Of a stretch of DNA of 64,000 nt, positions 41,539 to 49,680 are shown in pieces. How positions within the stretch are numbered: the stretch's first letter is position 1; each line of letters opens with the position of its first letter. The translations under genes were made by a program, and so were the position numbers. The DNA is from an uncultured Myxococcaceae bacterium (GTDB taxonomy: Bacteria > Myxococcota_A > Polyangia > Polyangiales > Ga0077539), in NCBI GenBank assembly GCA_945952225.1, contig CAMFHP010000035.1:1-64000 (forward strand). Reading direction: 5' to 3'. The notes under the pieces are model-generated. The model worked only from the letters and a program-made list of their open reading frames with translations. It was not told where the DNA came from and ran no database searches.

Positions 41539-42624
41539 ATGACCGCCACGCGCGAGACCCTCTCCGTCGAACTCGAAGCCGCTGCGCTGCGCGCCCTCAA
41601 GGCCGAGTGGGCCACCGCGAACTGGATGCTCTTTCGCGACGCGATGCGCCCGCCGACGTTTGCGCTGATCGACAGCGCGTCGCAGCTCGCGCGTTGGGTG
41701 CACGACGGCCGTCGCATCGAGTTCGCGCGGAGCACGCTGCTCGACCATCCGTGGGGCGTCGTCGTCGAGGTGCTCAAGCACGAGATGGCGCATCAGTTCG
41801 TCGACGAGGTGATGGGGCGCCACGATGAGACCGCGCACGGTCCCGTGTTTCAGCAGGTGTGCGAGGCGCGCGGCATCGATGGGCGCGCCGCGGGCATCCC
41901 CGAATCGAGGGAGCGCACCGACGCAGATCGCACGGTGCTCGACCGCATCCGCAAGCTGCTCGCGCTCGCCGAGAGCCCCGACGAGCACGAGGCGCAGGCC
42001 GCGATGAACGCCGCGCAACGGCTGATGCTCAAGTACAACCTCGACGCCGTGTCGACGAAGCGCGCGCAGCGTTACGTGTACCGACACCTCGGCGCGCCGA
42101 GCGGACGCGTCGACGAGGCGCAGCGCATGCTCGCGCGCATCGTGACCGACCACTTCTTCGTCGAGGGCATCTGGGTGCCCGTGTGGCGCGTGCGCGAGGG
42201 CCAGCGCGGGAGCGTCTTCGAGGTGTGTGGCAGCGCCGAGAACGTCGAGATGGCGGAGTACGTGCACACGTTCCTCACGCACACGGCCGACGCGCTGTGG
42301 ACGCTGCACAAGCGGGCGAAGCGCATCGCGGGCGACCGTGATCGCAGGGCGTACCGCGCGGGGGTGATGGTCGGCTTCTACGACAAGCTCACCGCCGAGC
42401 GCGCGGCCAACCAGGAGCGAGGGCTCGTGTGGGTCGGCGACCCCGCGCTGGAGGGGTACTACCGCGCGCGGCACCCGCGGGTGCGCACGATCCATCGGGC
42501 CGTGAGCGCAGGCTCCGACGCGCACGCGCACGGTCGCGAGGCGGGCCGCAACATCGTGCTGCGCAAGGGCGTGAGCGGCGGTGGAACGGGCTCTGGCGGG
42601 CTCCTCGGGCCGGGGCGCGGGTGA
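41539..42624 (+). CDS. SprT-like metalloprotease/DUF2786 protein
   Basis: 361 residues. The N-terminal part (about 1-115) carries the zinc-protease motif VLKHEMAHQF (HEMAH 81-85) with a possible third ligand at H100 (ETAHGPVF), as in SprT-like proteases. DUF2786 follows at about 136-172 (RIRKLLALAESPDEHEAQAA). The C-terminal half (about 180-330) is the conserved extension often found behind DUF2786. No signal peptide, so cytoplasmic. The role may be DNA-protein crosslink repair or protein quality control by analogy; that is inference. A Gly-rich tail ends the protein. Confidence 0.85.
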   Translation: MTATRETLSVELEAAALRALKAEWATANWMLFRDAMRPPTFALIDSASQLARWVHDGRRIEFARSTLLDHPWGVVVEVLKHEMAHQFVDEVMGRHDETAHGPVFQQVCEARGIDGRAAGIPESRERTDADRTVLDRIRKLLALAESPDEHEAQAAMNAAQRLMLKYNLDAVSTKRAQRYVYRHLGAPSGRVDEAQRMLARIVTDHFFVEGIWVPVWRVREGQRGSVFEVCGSAENVEMAEYVHTFLTHTADALWTLHKRAKRIAGDRDRRAYRAGVMVGFYDKLTAERAANQERGLVWVGDPALEGYYRARHPRVRTIHRAVSAGSDAHAHGREAGRNIVLRKGVSGGGTGSGGLLGPGRG

Positions 42625-42652
42625 CGCTTCCGCCCGGCGCATCGGCGCGTGT

Positions 42653-43270
42653 ATGTTCGTCCCGATCGCCGTGAAGCAACCCCGCCGCACCGCCACGCTC
42701 CGCGCGTCCGTCGCACTCGCCACCGCCGCGCTCGCCCTCAACTCCGCGGGCTGCGCGACCTCGCGGCGCGAGGTGATGCTCATCCTCAAGACGAACATCC
42801 CGTGCCCCACGATCGACCGCGTGACGATCCGACTCTCGCGCGGCGCGGGCAGCACCGACTACACGTGGCAGCGCACCTTCGCGCTCGGCGGGGCCGCGTG
42901 CGCGACGGCGGGCAACGGATCGTTCCCGCAGATTCCGCTCACGTCGATGAGCGAGTACCGGTTGGGCATCGTCGACAGCCGTCGCACCGACGACCGCGTG
43001 CGCATCGAGGTCGAGGCCACGGGGCAGGTGACGGTGCGCGCCCTCGCCGAGACCGACTTCGTCGACGACATGGTCTACGCCGTTCCGATGGACCTCTCCA
43101 CGCAGTGCATCGGCCCCGACATGTGCGCGTCGGGCTTCGCGTGCCGGGTGATCCCTGGCACCGCGAGCGCGGGCTGCGGGAGCGTCTACCGTCGACCGGG
43201 CACGCTCGGCACCTTCGCGATGGCGAGCGCCGTCACCAGCGACGACGAGGCCGACCTGAGCGCGCCGTGA
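42653..43270 (+). CDS. Small lipoprotein of unknown function
   Basis: 205 residues from ATG 42653; a GTG seven codons later is an alternative. Lipobox ALNSAGCAT. The mature protein is beta-rich with Cys pairs (NIPCPTIDRV ... GGAACATAG; TQCIGPDMCASGFACRV), and the last Cys group resembles the NxCxxGxxC turns of other lipoproteins in this window. The sequence around SEYRLGIVDSRRTDDRVRI suggests an Ig-like fold. I do not recognise the family. It follows the SprT-like gene by 28 bases on the same strand and may be cotranscribed. Confidence 0.7.
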   Translation: MFVPIAVKQPRRTATLRASVALATAALALNSAGCATSRREVMLILKTNIPCPTIDRVTIRLSRGAGSTDYTWQRTFALGGAACATAGNGSFPQIPLTSMSEYRLGIVDSRRTDDRVRIEVEATGQVTVRALAETDFVDDMVYAVPMDLSTQCIGPDMCASGFACRVIPGTASAGCGSVYRRPGTLGTFAMASAVTSDDEADLSAP

Positions 43271-43292
43271 GCGGGTCGCGGCCAGGCGTGAC

Positions 43293-43841
43293 CTAGCGCG
43301 CGATGCGGGCGCGGAGGTTCCACCCGAGCCACGCGAGCGCGCCGCCCTGCACCATCGCGACGAGCAGCACCGCCGTCGAGGCGCGCGACGACCAGAACGG
43401 CACGAGCCCGAAGCCTCCGCGGAACTGCGCCGTCGTCCCCACGACGCCGGCCCGCGTGCGAAGCGCCACGAGCCCCGCGAGCGCCACCACCGTGAGCGCC
43501 CCGGCGGCGATGGGCGCGAGCTGCGGACGGTGGTCGCGCATCCACCGTGCGCCGAGCGCGAAGCCTCCGAGCGCCGAGGCGCCCACGACCGACGAGAGCA
43601 CCAGCAGCGCAGCCGAGGGGATGTGCGCGCCGCCCGTCGCGTAGCTGAACATCCAGTCGGTGTGGCGCACGAGCAGGTAGAACGCCGCGGGGAGTGCGAC
43701 GAGCCCTGCGTGCCAGCACAGCGCCGCGAAGCTGCGGAGCGCGGGCACGGCGCGCGGGGATGCGCGGAGTTCGCGCGCCGCCGCGGGGGCGAGGGCGAGT
43801 CCCGCGGCGACGTTCAGCAGGATCAGCGCGACGAGGGGCAT
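43293..43841 (-). CDS. Small polytopic membrane protein, unknown function
   Basis: 182 residues with five hydrophobic stretches (LVALILLNVAAGLAL, SFAALCWHAGLVALPAAFYL, SAALLVLSSVVGASALGGFA, IAAGALTVVALAGLVAL, ASTAVLLVAMVQGGALAWLG). There is no signal peptide cleavage site and no motif I recognise; HTDWMFSYATGGAH between helices two and three is the most conspicuous loop. It starts 19 bases after the dapB stop, so it may be the last gene of the GH57-dapA-dapB run. Its role is unknown. Confidence 0.7.
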   Translation of the reverse strand: MPLVALILLNVAAGLALAPAAARELRASPRAVPALRSFAALCWHAGLVALPAAFYLLVRHTDWMFSYATGGAHIPSAALLVLSSVVGASALGGFALGARWMRDHRPQLAPIAAGALTVVALAGLVALRTRAGVVGTTAQFRGGFGLVPFWSSRASTAVLLVAMVQGGALAWLGWNLRARIAR

Positions 43842-43860
43842 CGAAGGGCGTCGAGGAGAT

Positions 43861-44697
43861 TCACTTCGCGGGCAGGCCGAGCACGTCGGTCATGGTGTAG
43901 ACGCCAGGCGCGCGTCCCACGACCCAGCGGGCCGCGCGGAGGGCGCCCGCTGCGAAGACCGCGCGCGACGTGGCGCGGTGCGTGAGCTCGATGCGCTCGC
44001 CGTCGCCCGCGAGCACCACCGTGTGGTCGCCCACCACGTCGCCGCCGCGGACCGCGTGCATCCCCACCTCGCGTCGCGTGCGCTTCGCGGCGTGGCCCTG
44101 ACGACCGTGCACGAGGTCGTCGCTCGTGAGGTCGCGCGCCTGCTTCACCACGTCGGCGAGGCGCAGCGCCGTGCCCGAGGGCGCGTCCTTCTTCTCGCGG
44201 TGGTGGGCCTCGATGATCTCGACGTCGAAGTCGTCACCGAGAAGCCGCAGCGTCTCCGACAGCACGTGCGCGAGCACCTGCACGCCGAGCGACATGTTGG
44301 GCGCTGCCACGATCGGGATGCGCTTCGACGCCTCGTCGATCACCGCCTTCGCGTCGTCGCCGAGGCCCGTCGTGCCGACCACGCAGCCGATGCCGTGCTC
44401 CGCCGCCGCCGCCACCACGCCCGCCGTCGCCGTGGGCGACGAGAAGTCGATCACCACGTGCGCGTGTGCGAGGGCCGTGCGCGCGTCGCTCGTCAGCCGC
44501 ACGCCCGTCGGACGCCCCACGAGCGCGCCCACGTCGGTGCCGATCTCGGGGCTGTGCGCGTGTTCGAGCGCGCCCACGAGGCGCACGTCGTTGGCCGTGA
44601 GCACGTGCTCGACCAGCAGGCGGCCCATGCGGCCCGAGGCGCCCGCGAGGGCGATGTTCGTCAGGTTGGGATTGCTCTCTCGAAACGACACGGTCAC
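43861..44697 (-). CDS. dapB: 4-Hydroxy-tetrahydrodipicolinate reductase DapB
   Basis: 278 residues from GTG 44697, which overlaps the dapA stop (GTGA). DapB reduces the product of DapA with NAD(P)H in lysine and meso-diaminopimelate synthesis. The nucleotide-binding loop is in IALAGASGRMGRLL, GTTGL follows in the middle, and the family signature is EAHHREKKDAPSGTAL. The C-terminal part shows the usual GDHTVVLAGDGERIELTHRA. Length is normal. The coupling with dapA is by overlap, so both are made in step. Confidence 0.95.
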   Translation of the reverse strand: MTVSFRESNPNLTNIALAGASGRMGRLLVEHVLTANDVRLVGALEHAHSPEIGTDVGALVGRPTGVRLTSDARTALAHAHVVIDFSSPTATAGVVAAAAEHGIGCVVGTTGLGDDAKAVIDEASKRIPIVAAPNMSLGVQVLAHVLSETLRLLGDDFDVEIIEAHHREKKDAPSGTALRLADVVKQARDLTSDDLVHGRQGHAAKRTRREVGMHAVRGGDVVGDHTVVLAGDGERIELTHRATSRAVFAAGALRAARWVVGRAPGVYTMTDVLGLPAK

Positions 44698-45581
44698 ACG
44701 CTCACCCCGGCCTCGCGGAGCGCCGCGACGACCTTCTGCACGGTGGATTCCGACGGCCACGCGAGGGGCAGACGCACCTCGGGGGCGATGCGTCCCATGG
44801 CGGCGAGCGCGGCCTTCACGGGCCCCGGGTTCGTCTCCAGGAACATCGAGTCATACACGTTGAGCAGCGCGTGCTGGCGCGCGCGCGCCTCCGTCACGTC
44901 GCCCGCGAGCATCGCGCGGCACACGCCCGACACGGCGCCCGGCAACACGTTGCTGGCCACGGAGATCACGCCCTTCGCGCCGCAGGCCATCATGCCCACG
45001 GTGAGCGCGTCGTCGCCGCAGAGCACGGTGATGCGGTCGCCGAGCATCGCGACCACCTGCTGCGCGCGGAGGATGTTGCCCGTCGCCTCCTTGAGGGCGA
45101 TGACGCGGGGGCAGGTGCGCGCGATCTCGGCGACGGTCTCGGCGGTGAGGTCGGCGGTGCCGCGCGTGGGCACGTTGTAGAGCACCAGCGGGAGGTCGGT
45201 CGCGTCGTGCACGGCCTTCACGTGCAGCGCGAGGCCCCTCTGCGTGGGCTTGTTGTAGTAGGGCATCACGAGCATCGCGGCGTCGGCGCCGAGCTCCTGG
45301 GCGGCGCGCGTGCGGGCGATGGTCTCGGCGGTGCTGTTGCTCCCGGTGCCTGCGATCACGGGCACCCGGCCGCGCGCGACCTTCACGGTCGTGGCGATCA
45401 CCTCGCGCGCCTCGGCGGTGGTGAGCGTGGGCGACTCGCCCGTCGTGCCCACAGGCACCACGCCCGCGATGCCGTCGGAGATCTGGAACTCCACCAGCGC
45501 GGCGAGCGCCGTGTGGTCGACGTCGCCGTTGCGCAGGGGGGTGACGAGCGCGGTGAACGCGCCTTCGAGCTTCAGGGTCAT
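44694..45581 (-). CDS. dapA: 4-Hydroxy-tetrahydrodipicolinate synthase DapA
   Basis: 295 residues from ATG 45581, overlapping the GH57 stop by four bases (ATGA). DapA condenses pyruvate with aspartate semialdehyde. The Schiff-base lysine is K164 in VIALKEATGN; the catalytic Thr and Tyr lie in VVPVGTTGESPTL (T46-T47) and in LVLYNVPTR (Y136, R140), with Y109 in PYYNKPTQ. It is complete and of normal length. No lysine riboswitch precedes it because it is internal to a transcription unit beginning with the glycoside hydrolase gene. Confidence 0.96.
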   Translation of the reverse strand: MTLKLEGAFTALVTPLRNGDVDHTALAALVEFQISDGIAGVVPVGTTGESPTLTTAEAREVIATTVKVARGRVPVIAGTGSNSTAETIARTRAAQELGADAAMLVMPYYNKPTQRGLALHVKAVHDATDLPLVLYNVPTRGTADLTAETVAEIARTCPRVIALKEATGNILRAQQVVAMLGDRITVLCGDDALTVGMMACGAKGVISVASNVLPGAVSGVCRAMLAGDVTEARARQHALLNVYDSMFLETNPGPVKAALAAMGRIAPEVRLPLAWPSESTVQKVVAALREAGVSV

Positions 45582-47167
45582 GCGAGGTCTCCAGCGAGAA
45601 ACCAGTCGAGATCGACGTGGGCGAGCAGAGTGTCGCGCGCTTCGAGGTCCGCGAGCCAGTCTGCGTCGATCGCGTCTCCGTCGAGCATCGACGCGAGGCG
45701 ATCGAAGCGGGCGAGGTGCGCTTCGAAGCGCGCCCTTGCGTAGTGCGGTGCGGTGCCAGTGCGCAAGAGAAAGGGCCAGTCCGACCCCGTGAGCAGCAGC
45801 AGCTCGCGGGCGGCCTGGCGCGCGGCGCGTGCGCGGAGGCCCGTGGCGTCGCGGTGCGCACGGGCGAGTCGCACCATCGTCGTGCACGCGTGGTCGATGG
45901 GTCGGAGCATCCACACGTTGGCGGGGTCGAGCCACACGGCGCTGTACCCTCCGTCGCCCCACGACGACGGCTCCGGGGTCACCACGTCGAAGCGCGCGCC
46001 CGAGGCCACGACGTCGAGGGGCGTCGCCGTGCGGAGGTCGTCGCGCGCGGCGGTCACGCGCAGCACGTCTTCGAGAAAGTGAACGCCCTCGAACCACCAG
46101 TGGCCAAAGAGCTCGCAGTCGTAGGGCGCGGTCACGATCGGCGCGTCGCCATCGAGGCGCTCGGCGAGCCATCGCGCGTGGCGGGCGCGCTCGTCGACGA
46201 AGTGCGCGGCGTGGGCCTTCGCGCGGGCGCGGGCCTTCGCGGGCTCCCATGGCTGTTTGCGCTCGTCGCCGGTCACGCGGAAGTACTTGAACCCCGTGGG
46301 CTGCCGCGCGCCGTTCGCGTCGAGAAACTCGCGCACGGTGTCGCGGTCCGCGGTCTGCGCGAGGTCGCGGTGAAACTCGCGGTACCACGGATCGCCGGGG
46401 TATCCCGCGTCGCGGCTCCACACCTGGCGCCCCGAGGCCACGTCGCGCGCCACGAGGCACAGCCCCTCGGGCGTGATCGCCGGTCGCGCGGCGGGCGCGT
46501 GGGGCCGCGGCGAGGCATCGAGGAGCGCGTGGGTCTCCACCGCGGTGCAGCGCACTCCCTCGCGACGGAGGGCCTGCGCGACGCCCGGTGCGATGCCGCA
46601 TTCGGGCAGCCAGAAGCCCCGCGCGCGGAGGCCGGTCTCGCGACGAACGAGGTCGAGGCCCGCCGCGATCTGCGCGCGCACGACGCCGGGGTGATGCGCG
46701 AGCGCGGGCAGGTAGGCGTGCGTGGCCGACGAGGTCCAGAGGTCGACGAGGCCCGCGCGTTGGTGGGCGACGAAGGCCGAGACGAGGTCGCCGCCGAGGG
46801 CGTCCCACGCGACGCGGAGCGCGCGCACATGGTCGACGTGATGGCGCACCGCGGGGCCGAACGCGGGGTCGTTGGCGGCCCGTGCGAACTCGCGTGCGCC
46901 GAGTCGGTCGAGACGCGCGAGGTGGCGGTCGAAGCGCTGCTGCAAGAGGGGATCGCGCAGCATCGCGACGAGCGGCGGCGAGAGCGAGAGCGTGAGCCGC
47001 GCAGGCAAACCGTCGCGCGCCAGACGGTCGAGCGCGCCGAGGAGCGGGAGGTACGAGCCCGCCATCGCTTCGAAGAGCCAGCGCTCTTCGAGGTGGTCGT
47101 CATGCTCGGGGTGACGCACGAACGGAAGGTGCGCGTGAAGGATCAACGCGAGGATTCCGGTCGCCAT
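45578..47167 (-). CDS. GH57-family 1,4-alpha-glucan branching enzyme-like protein
   Basis: 529 residues from ATG 47167. The start GILALILHAHLPFVRHPEH is characteristic of the GH57 branching-enzyme group (TK1436/TTHA1902 type). The nucleophile is E189 in GFWLPECG, and the acid/base Asp is D350 in APYDCELFGHWWFEG. It should form alpha-1,6 branches in glycogen-like glucan; amylase activity cannot be excluded. It is the first gene of a run with dapA and dapB. A TACCGT hexamer lies nine bases before the ATG. Confidence 0.88.
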   Translation of the reverse strand: MATGILALILHAHLPFVRHPEHDDHLEERWLFEAMAGSYLPLLGALDRLARDGLPARLTLSLSPPLVAMLRDPLLQQRFDRHLARLDRLGAREFARAANDPAFGPAVRHHVDHVRALRVAWDALGGDLVSAFVAHQRAGLVDLWTSSATHAYLPALAHHPGVVRAQIAAGLDLVRRETGLRARGFWLPECGIAPGVAQALRREGVRCTAVETHALLDASPRPHAPAARPAITPEGLCLVARDVASGRQVWSRDAGYPGDPWYREFHRDLAQTADRDTVREFLDANGARQPTGFKYFRVTGDERKQPWEPAKARARAKAHAAHFVDERARHARWLAERLDGDAPIVTAPYDCELFGHWWFEGVHFLEDVLRVTAARDDLRTATPLDVVASGARFDVVTPEPSSWGDGGYSAVWLDPANVWMLRPIDHACTTMVRLARAHRDATGLRARAARQAARELLLLTGSDWPFLLRTGTAPHYARARFEAHLARFDRLASMLDGDAIDADWLADLEARDTLLAHVDLDWFLAGDLA

Positions 47168-47176
47168 CGGGCGCGG

Positions 47177-47182
47177 ACGGTA
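47177..47182 (-). promoter_or_regulatory. Putative -10 element TACCGT for the GH57-dapA-dapB run
   Basis: TGTACCGTCCGCGCCCG precedes the ATG at 47167, nine bases from hexamer to start. This matches the TANNGT pattern seen elsewhere in the window. Confidence 0.42.
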
Positions 47183-47290
47183 CAGGCAGCGTGTGCGCCG
47201 GAGCAACTTCGCGCTGCGCGCTGCGTCACGGCGCGCGGTGCGGAAGGGCGCGTTGTGCGCGCGGGGCTGCGGCGTGCGCGAATCGGTGCG

Positions 47291-47623
47291 TCAGCGCGGC
47301 GGGGTCACACAGCGTCCGTCGACGCACGCGCAGGCGGCGGCGCCGCAGCGGAGGTCGCGCACGCACTCCTCGTCGCGGGTGCATCGTGCGGGCGAGGGGG
47401 AGCGCGTGTCGTCGGGCACTTCGGCGCCACCGGCGTTCACCGCGGGAGGAATGTCGTGGTGGCGTCCCGAGGCCGTCGAGGGTTGCAGCGCGTTGCCCGA
47501 TTGAAGGTCTTGCGGAGGCGGGATCGCGGCGTTCTGCGAGAGGGGACCGGGTTCTGCGTAGCCGCCGCGTGAGGCGCATCCGAGGGCGAGGCTTGCGAGG
47601 AGCAGGGCGACGGGAGGGTTCAT
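47291..47623 (-). CDS. Small lipoprotein with C-terminal Cys cluster
   Basis: 110 residues; ATG 47623. Lipobox ASLALGCAS. A Pro/Ala/Asn-rich middle is followed by six cysteines in the last 30 residues (ARCTRDEECVRDLRCGAAAC then CVDGRC), resembling the small Cys-rich modules of other surface proteins here. Function unknown. It is divergent from the BNR-repeat lipoprotein gene and lies 123 bases downstream of the GH57 start on the same strand. Confidence 0.7.
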   Translation of the reverse strand: MNPPVALLLASLALGCASRGGYAEPGPLSQNAAIPPPQDLQSGNALQPSTASGRHHDIPPAVNAGGAEVPDDTRSPSPARCTRDEECVRDLRCGAAACACVDGRCVTPPR

Positions 47624-47729
47624 GAGCGCATCTCGATCGCACCCCGCGTGCCGTGCGAAGGCGCGTCGCGCGCGTTGCCGTGTCGACGGAACCTCTCGCC
47701 ACCTTCTCGGTGCGATCCCCGATCGGTGT

Positions 47730-47735
47730 TAGGGT
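47730..47735 (+). promoter_or_regulatory. Putative -10 element TAGGGT for the BNR-repeat lipoprotein gene
   Basis: GTTAGGGTCGCGG lies 31 bases before the GTG at 47767; GAGGAG follows in the leader about 11 bases from the start. Confidence 0.4.
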
Positions 47736-47766
47736 CGCGGCGGGTCGAGGAGCACACCCGCGTCGC

Positions 47767-49629
47767 GTGCACAGCAGGTCGAGCCGAGTCCGTGGATGGT
47801 CCTACGCCGCCGGGGTGTCGCTCGCGCTCGTGGCGTGCGAGCGGACCGACCCCGCGCCGGTGCGTCCTCGCGTGGTGCAGGGCCCCGGCGCCGAGCGACG
47901 CGCGCCGACCACACCGCTGCGCTCGACGCCGCACGCGGAGGCCCCCGCGCCGCCCGGTGATCCCTGCGCCGCGCCGCCCGCGCCCGTGACCGGCGATGGG
48001 TGGCGGCTCATCGGGTACAACCCCGGCCCCGTGCTCCGCGAGGTGATCGCCGCGGGACGCCAGCACGACACGCTCGTGGCGACCACGCCTGAGGCCGTGT
48101 GCGTCAGCCGTGACTGGGGCGAACACTGGACGTCGGCCGTTCCCACCGGCGCGCGCCTCGATGCGCCCGTCGCGGTCGAACTCGACGATGCGCACATCAC
48201 CGTGGTGATCGCGCAGGGCACGGAGCGCGCGCCCTCTCCGCCGCGCGTGTTCTTCTCGCGCGACGGAGCGCGCACGTGGGAGCCGCTCGCGCTGCCTCCC
48301 GAAGCGGGCGAGCGCGCGCGGGTGTTCACCGATCGCTCGCGCACCGTGTGGGTCGGCGACGGCACGCGCCTGTGGCGATCGGACGAAGCCCGCGAGTGGC
48401 AGGGGCCGCGCGCGATGCCCGGTCGCGGGGCCGACCTCGTCGACGCGTGCGGCACCACGCTCATCGCGCGGGTGCAGCTCGCGGCCGATCGGTACTGGCA
48501 TCGCAGCGACGACAACGGTCGCACGTGGCGCACGATGCGGCTCGGGGTGCTCGGCATCGACAGCAGCGCCGACGCGAAGCTCCGGTGCCTCGGTCCGCGC
48601 GACGCGATCGAGGTGGGGCGCGGGGCCGTTCCCACGCACTGGAGCTTCGACGGCGGACGCACCTGGGAGCGCTCGCGCTACGACGACCACGCCCGCGCCG
48701 CGGCCCGCGCGCTCGCCGAAGACCCGCACGCCGACGAGGTCGACGCGCCCCGCTGCGCGACCACACCGCACGGACTCATCGTGTGCACCGACGCGCGCCG
48801 CGCGGTGATTCCCGCGATGCATCCGAGGCCCGTGGCGGTGAGCGCGCCGGCGGGCTGCGAGCGCCTGCGCATGCTCGACGACCACCGGATGATGGCCTTC
48901 GGTCCCTCGTGCGGCGTGTACCTCTCCGTCGACCGCGGAGGGCTCTGGCGGCGCATGTCGACCTCCGTCGATCCGGCCCGCGTGGCGCGCGCGCCCTCGG
49001 CAGGTCGCGGCGGCTTTCTCGGCCCCCGCGGCGCGTGGCGCATCGACGACGGACTGTGGTGGAGCGACGACCTCGGCGCGCACTGGCGTCCGGTGCTCTC
49101 GCAGGGCGCGCGCGCGCTCGTGTGGGGCGTGTTCGTCGACCGACGGCACGGGGTCTTCGTGCGCGACGACGGCTGGGTGGTCGCCACGCGCGACGGCGGC
49201 GAGTCGTGGTCGTGGGTGATCCGTGAAGAGGTCGAGCGCCTCGCGAGCGCGGGCACGTGGCTCATGCTCACGACCCCGTCGCGGGTGCGCGTGTCGCCCG
49301 ATGGCGGCGAGAACTGGCGCGCGTCGTTGCCCTTTCCCACCGATGCGCGCGTCGATCCGGCGCTCCAGCGCGAGGGGGCGCTCCGTTGGATCGACGTGGC
49401 CCCCGGCGCCCGCGTCTCGCAGCGCGGCGGCACGATCTCGTGGAGCGTCTCCGAAGACGGCGGCGTGCGCGCCGACGACCTGGTGCGCGGCCTCCCCGAC
49501 GGCTGGACGATGCTCGCCGCCCGCGCGACCGACGGCGTGCCCGACCGCGTGCTGCTCTCCGGCGGGGCCGTGCTCAAGCGCGAGGCGGGCGACCGTCCGT
49601 CACGCCACCACCGCGCGCACCGTCGCTGA
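47767..49629 (+). CDS. BNR/Asp-box beta-propeller lipoprotein
   Basis: 620 residues from GTG 47767, chosen because it gives a compact signal peptide with lipobox GVSLALVAC and has GAGGAG upstream. At least eight Asp-box motifs (S-x-D-x-G-x-x-W) are spread over the sequence, for example SRDWGEHW, SRDGARTW, SDDNGRTW, SFDGGRTW, SDDLGAHW, TRDGGESW and SPDGGENW. They indicate a sialidase-type or Ycf48-like propeller. No sialidase catalytic triad could be assigned, so binding rather than hydrolysis is the safer inference. An Ala/Pro-rich linker follows the lipobox. The next lipoprotein gene starts 52 bases downstream. Confidence 0.82.
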   Translation: MHSRSSRVRGWSYAAGVSLALVACERTDPAPVRPRVVQGPGAERRAPTTPLRSTPHAEAPAPPGDPCAAPPAPVTGDGWRLIGYNPGPVLREVIAAGRQHDTLVATTPEAVCVSRDWGEHWTSAVPTGARLDAPVAVELDDAHITVVIAQGTERAPSPPRVFFSRDGARTWEPLALPPEAGERARVFTDRSRTVWVGDGTRLWRSDEAREWQGPRAMPGRGADLVDACGTTLIARVQLAADRYWHRSDDNGRTWRTMRLGVLGIDSSADAKLRCLGPRDAIEVGRGAVPTHWSFDGGRTWERSRYDDHARAAARALAEDPHADEVDAPRCATTPHGLIVCTDARRAVIPAMHPRPVAVSAPAGCERLRMLDDHRMMAFGPSCGVYLSVDRGGLWRRMSTSVDPARVARAPSAGRGGFLGPRGAWRIDDGLWWSDDLGAHWRPVLSQGARALVWGVFVDRRHGVFVRDDGWVVATRDGGESWSWVIREEVERLASAGTWLMLTTPSRVRVSPDGGENWRASLPFPTDARVDPALQREGALRWIDVAPGARVSQRGGTISWSVSEDGGVRADDLVRGLPDGWTMLAARATDGVPDRVLLSGGAVLKREAGDRPSRHHRAHRR

Positions 49630-49680
49630 CCGTCGACGCGTTGCCCGCGGTGCGTGCTTCGTGCTCTCGTCGGCGACACG

